From NCBI GenBank assembly GCA_045047085.1, contig JASFYT010000042.1:1-64000 (forward strand): 64,000 bases of DNA. The letters are read 5' to 3'. The notes beneath the pieces are model-generated. The model saw nothing but the letters and a program-made list of their open reading frames with translations, did not search any database and was not told the DNA's origin. The translations under genes and the position numbers were made by a program. This DNA comes from GCA-2401155 sp045047085 (lineage in GTDB: Bacteria > Pseudomonadota > Alphaproteobacteria > Rhizobiales > Rhizobiaceae). The stretch's first letter is position 1. Every line of letters starts with the position of its first letter. This document shows positions 62,457-64,000 of the stretch, piece after piece.

Positions 62457-63578
62457 TTAAAGCAGTAATTGCGTAACATCATTCCAAGTAGCAAATACCA
62501 TAAGCATCAAAACTGCGGCTAATCCGATACGAAAACCGATCTCTTGAGCATACTGGCTCAATGGTTTCCCCATGATGGCCTCATAGGCATAAAACACCAA
62601 ATGCCCACCATCAAGCAGAGGTACGGGAAACAAGTTCAGTAAACCAATGCTAATGGACAATATAGCAGCTAGGCTGATCAGCGCAGGTAAACCAAGCGTT
62701 GCCACATCCCCCGATACTTTGGCGATTCGGATAGGCCCGCCCAACTGATCTGCAGATTGCTTTCCAACGATAATATCGCCCAGATAACCCAGTGTTCTGG
62801 TCGCTATATACCAGGTCTCATTGACCGCCTCGACGCTAGCATCCACAAAACCATATTCCTGAAGGCGTAAATTGCCGGCCTCGTTATTACTGACAACACC
62901 AATCATTCCAATTTTTTGCGTATTTCCAAACCTATCGGTTTGTTCACGAGATTTAGGTGTTGCGAGAAGAGTAATCTCTTGCCCGTTGCGCCTCACAACG
63001 AAAGTCAGTTCAATATCCGGACTTGGACCAACCATACGTTGAATATCGTTGAAACTGGCTATGGATTCTCCATTGATTGAAAGTATGAGATCATCAGGCA
63101 GGAATCCGGCTAGTTCGGCAGCGCTGTCCTTTTGCACCTCTACGACAATTGGGTCTGTAATATAGCGCCCCTCAAAATAGAAACTGCCAGTAAATATTAC
63201 GATTGCCAATATGAAGTTAGCGATGGGACCGGCGGCAACTACGGCTGCCCTTTGGCCCACGCGTTTATATTCAAAACTTCCTGCTTTCGCCGCATCAGAC
63301 ATTTTTGCAAGCTTGTCGAAATCAGGCGCAGAGGCAGCATTTGCATCACCCTTGAATTTCACATAACCGCCCAGCGGTATCATGCAAAGCTTCCAACGAG
63401 TTCCATGCTTATCATTATAACCAAACAGCTCTTTACCAAAACCAACCGAAAACGCTTCAATGTCCACTTTGTTCCAGCGAGCCACAGCATAGTGACCCAA
63501 CTCGTGAAAAAACACGACGATGGTCAGAACAAATAGAAACGGCAGAATGTAGCCAAATAATTGTGGGATAAAATCCAT
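62457..63578 (-). CDS. rseP: RIP metalloprotease RseP
   Basis: This 373-residue inner-membrane site-2 protease has the zinc motif HELGH (in VFFHELGHYAVARW, residues about 24-30), two-fold PDZ-like periplasmic region (one clear PDZ domain around SAAELAGFLPDDLILSING) and the third ligand motif NLFPVPLLDGGHL. It cleaves anti-sigma factors or signal peptide remnants. It stands between cdsA and bamA, the usual position, and is separated from bamA by 305 bp with no gene or clear hairpin. Confidence 0.95.
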   Translation of the reverse strand: MDFIPQLFGYILPFLFVLTIVVFFHELGHYAVARWNKVDIEAFSVGFGKELFGYNDKHGTRWKLCMIPLGGYVKFKGDANAASAPDFDKLAKMSDAAKAGSFEYKRVGQRAAVVAAGPIANFILAIVIFTGSFYFEGRYITDPIVVEVQKDSAAELAGFLPDDLILSINGESIASFNDIQRMVGPSPDIELTFVVRRNGQEITLLATPKSREQTDRFGNTQKIGMIGVVSNNEAGNLRLQEYGFVDASVEAVNETWYIATRTLGYLGDIIVGKQSADQLGGPIRIAKVSGDVATLGLPALISLAAILSISIGLLNLFPVPLLDGGHLVFYAYEAIMGKPLSQYAQEIGFRIGLAAVLMLMVFATWNDVTQLLL

Positions 63579-63615
63579 AGTTTAACATAGTTCCTGTAAG
63601 TTTTGGTAGATTAGG

Positions 63616-64000
63616 TCAATCACTCGAAAGTGGCGACAAAATGATGTCCATCAATGGTTTGGAAATATTGTCATCGGCAGTTGAAGTCAATACCGAAGCA
63701 ACAATCCAGACACCAATCACTGCAAAAATTAAACCATCAATCCGGTCTAGAACGCCGCCATGACCCGGAATGATATGACCTGAATCTTTTTTGTTAAATT
63801 GTCTTTTCAGGGCAGACTCCACCAAATCACCAACTTGCGAAATGATTGCAACACATAATGCAAAGAATATGAATGCGCCACCTAGCTTATATCCCAGAGC
63901 CCACGCAGCCAAAGATGCAATCCCGATCGCCCCAATTGTACCGCCTAAAAACCCGGACCATGTTTTATTGGGAGATATCCTAGGAGCAAGTCTGGGACCA
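63616..64000 (-). CDS. cdsA: Phosphatidate cytidylyltransferase CdsA (partial, cut by the right edge)
   Basis: Only the C-terminal 128 residues are in the window; the 5' end lies beyond base 64000. The enzyme makes CDP-diacylglycerol for phospholipid synthesis in the inner membrane. The segment begins GPRLAPRISPNKTWSGFLGG and contains the family signature SQVGDLVESALKRQF followed by IIPGHGGVLDRIDG, plus membrane helices. It is 37 bp upstream of rseP on the same strand. Confidence 0.93.
   Translation of the reverse strand, partial: GPRLAPRISPNKTWSGFLGGTIGAIGIASLAAWALGYKLGGAFIFFALCVAIISQVGDLVESALKRQFNKKDSGHIIPGHGGVLDRIDGLIFAVIGVWIVASVLTSTADDNISKPLMDIILSPLSSD

Noticed and set aside
1..64000. 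CRISPR arrays, tRNA or rRNA genes, prophage
   Set aside because: Regular spaced repeats, cloverleaf-type sequences and phage genes were looked for by reading and none was seen; a tRNA or CRISPR search program would settle it.

Overview
This window is a piece of an alphaproteobacterial chromosome, most likely from the Hyphomicrobiales (Rhizobiales). Base composition looks moderate to low for that order, judged by eye and not computed. The assignment rests on gene order and lineage markers: pleD-divK-DUF3572-dinB, a mipZ division ATPase, the EipB envelope protein, and the long runs trpD-trpC-moaC-moeA-lexA / comEC / gltX / gltA and cdsA-rseP-bamA-lpxD-fabZ-lpxA-lpxI-lpxB, with pyrG, kdsA and eno nearby. 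No rRNA, tRNA, CRISPR array, phage or intact insertion sequence was recognised.

Layout. Bases 1-3141 hold a mercury-resistance module: merR divergent from merT-merP-merF-merA, with a textbook MerR-type promoter (19-bp spacer over a perfect palindrome). It is separated from the chromosomal pleD by about 530 bp of gene-free sequence holding an unexplained tandem-hairpin element. From 3.7 to 7.2 kb lie cell-cycle and c-di-GMP signalling genes (pleD, divK) and dinB. From 7.2 to 12.1 kb lie a flavin reductase, eipB, a glycerophosphodiesterase, a FemAB-like acyltransferase, a HIT protein and an acidic repeat protein. From 12.1 to 19.4 kb come clpA-clpS, a D,D-carboxypeptidase with a SPOR-like tail, a J-domain membrane protein coupled to a VWA protein, and mipZ. 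From 19.6 to 25.7 kb there is cysteine/alanine metabolism (cysK, AlaX editing protein, sseA, ald with a divergent Lrp-type regulator), then a nitroreductase and a DUF1330 protein.

The most interesting part is 25.7-36.2 kb. Two divergently oriented, paralogous two-gene modules each encode an RND/MMPL-type exporter followed 17-18 bp later by a small secreted protein. The two secreted proteins share a GS[FW]RGRG motif, a C-x18-C cysteine pair and a KFKKK C-terminus. The modules flank sfsA, map, radC, psuG and a HAD phosphatase. I know of no described system of this composition and propose it as the candidate novel system of the window, probably envelope lipid or hydrophobe traffic with a dedicated periplasmic partner.

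From 36.2 to 55.3 kb the genes are housekeeping: eno, kdsA, pyrG, secG, tpiA, a parvulin-type foldase, trpDC, moaC, moeA, lexA, comEC, gltX and gltA. From 55.3 kb to the right edge, an envelope-biogenesis cluster on the minus strand links phospholipid precursor synthesis (cdsA, cut by the edge), the RseP protease, outer-membrane assembly (bamA) and lipid A synthesis (lpxD, fabZ, lpxA, lpxI, lpxB). Many genes in these runs overlap or abut (ATGA, TGATG, TAATATG junctions), suggesting translational coupling. Starts were refined from Shine-Dalgarno position and family alignment recalled from memory; no database search was possible.
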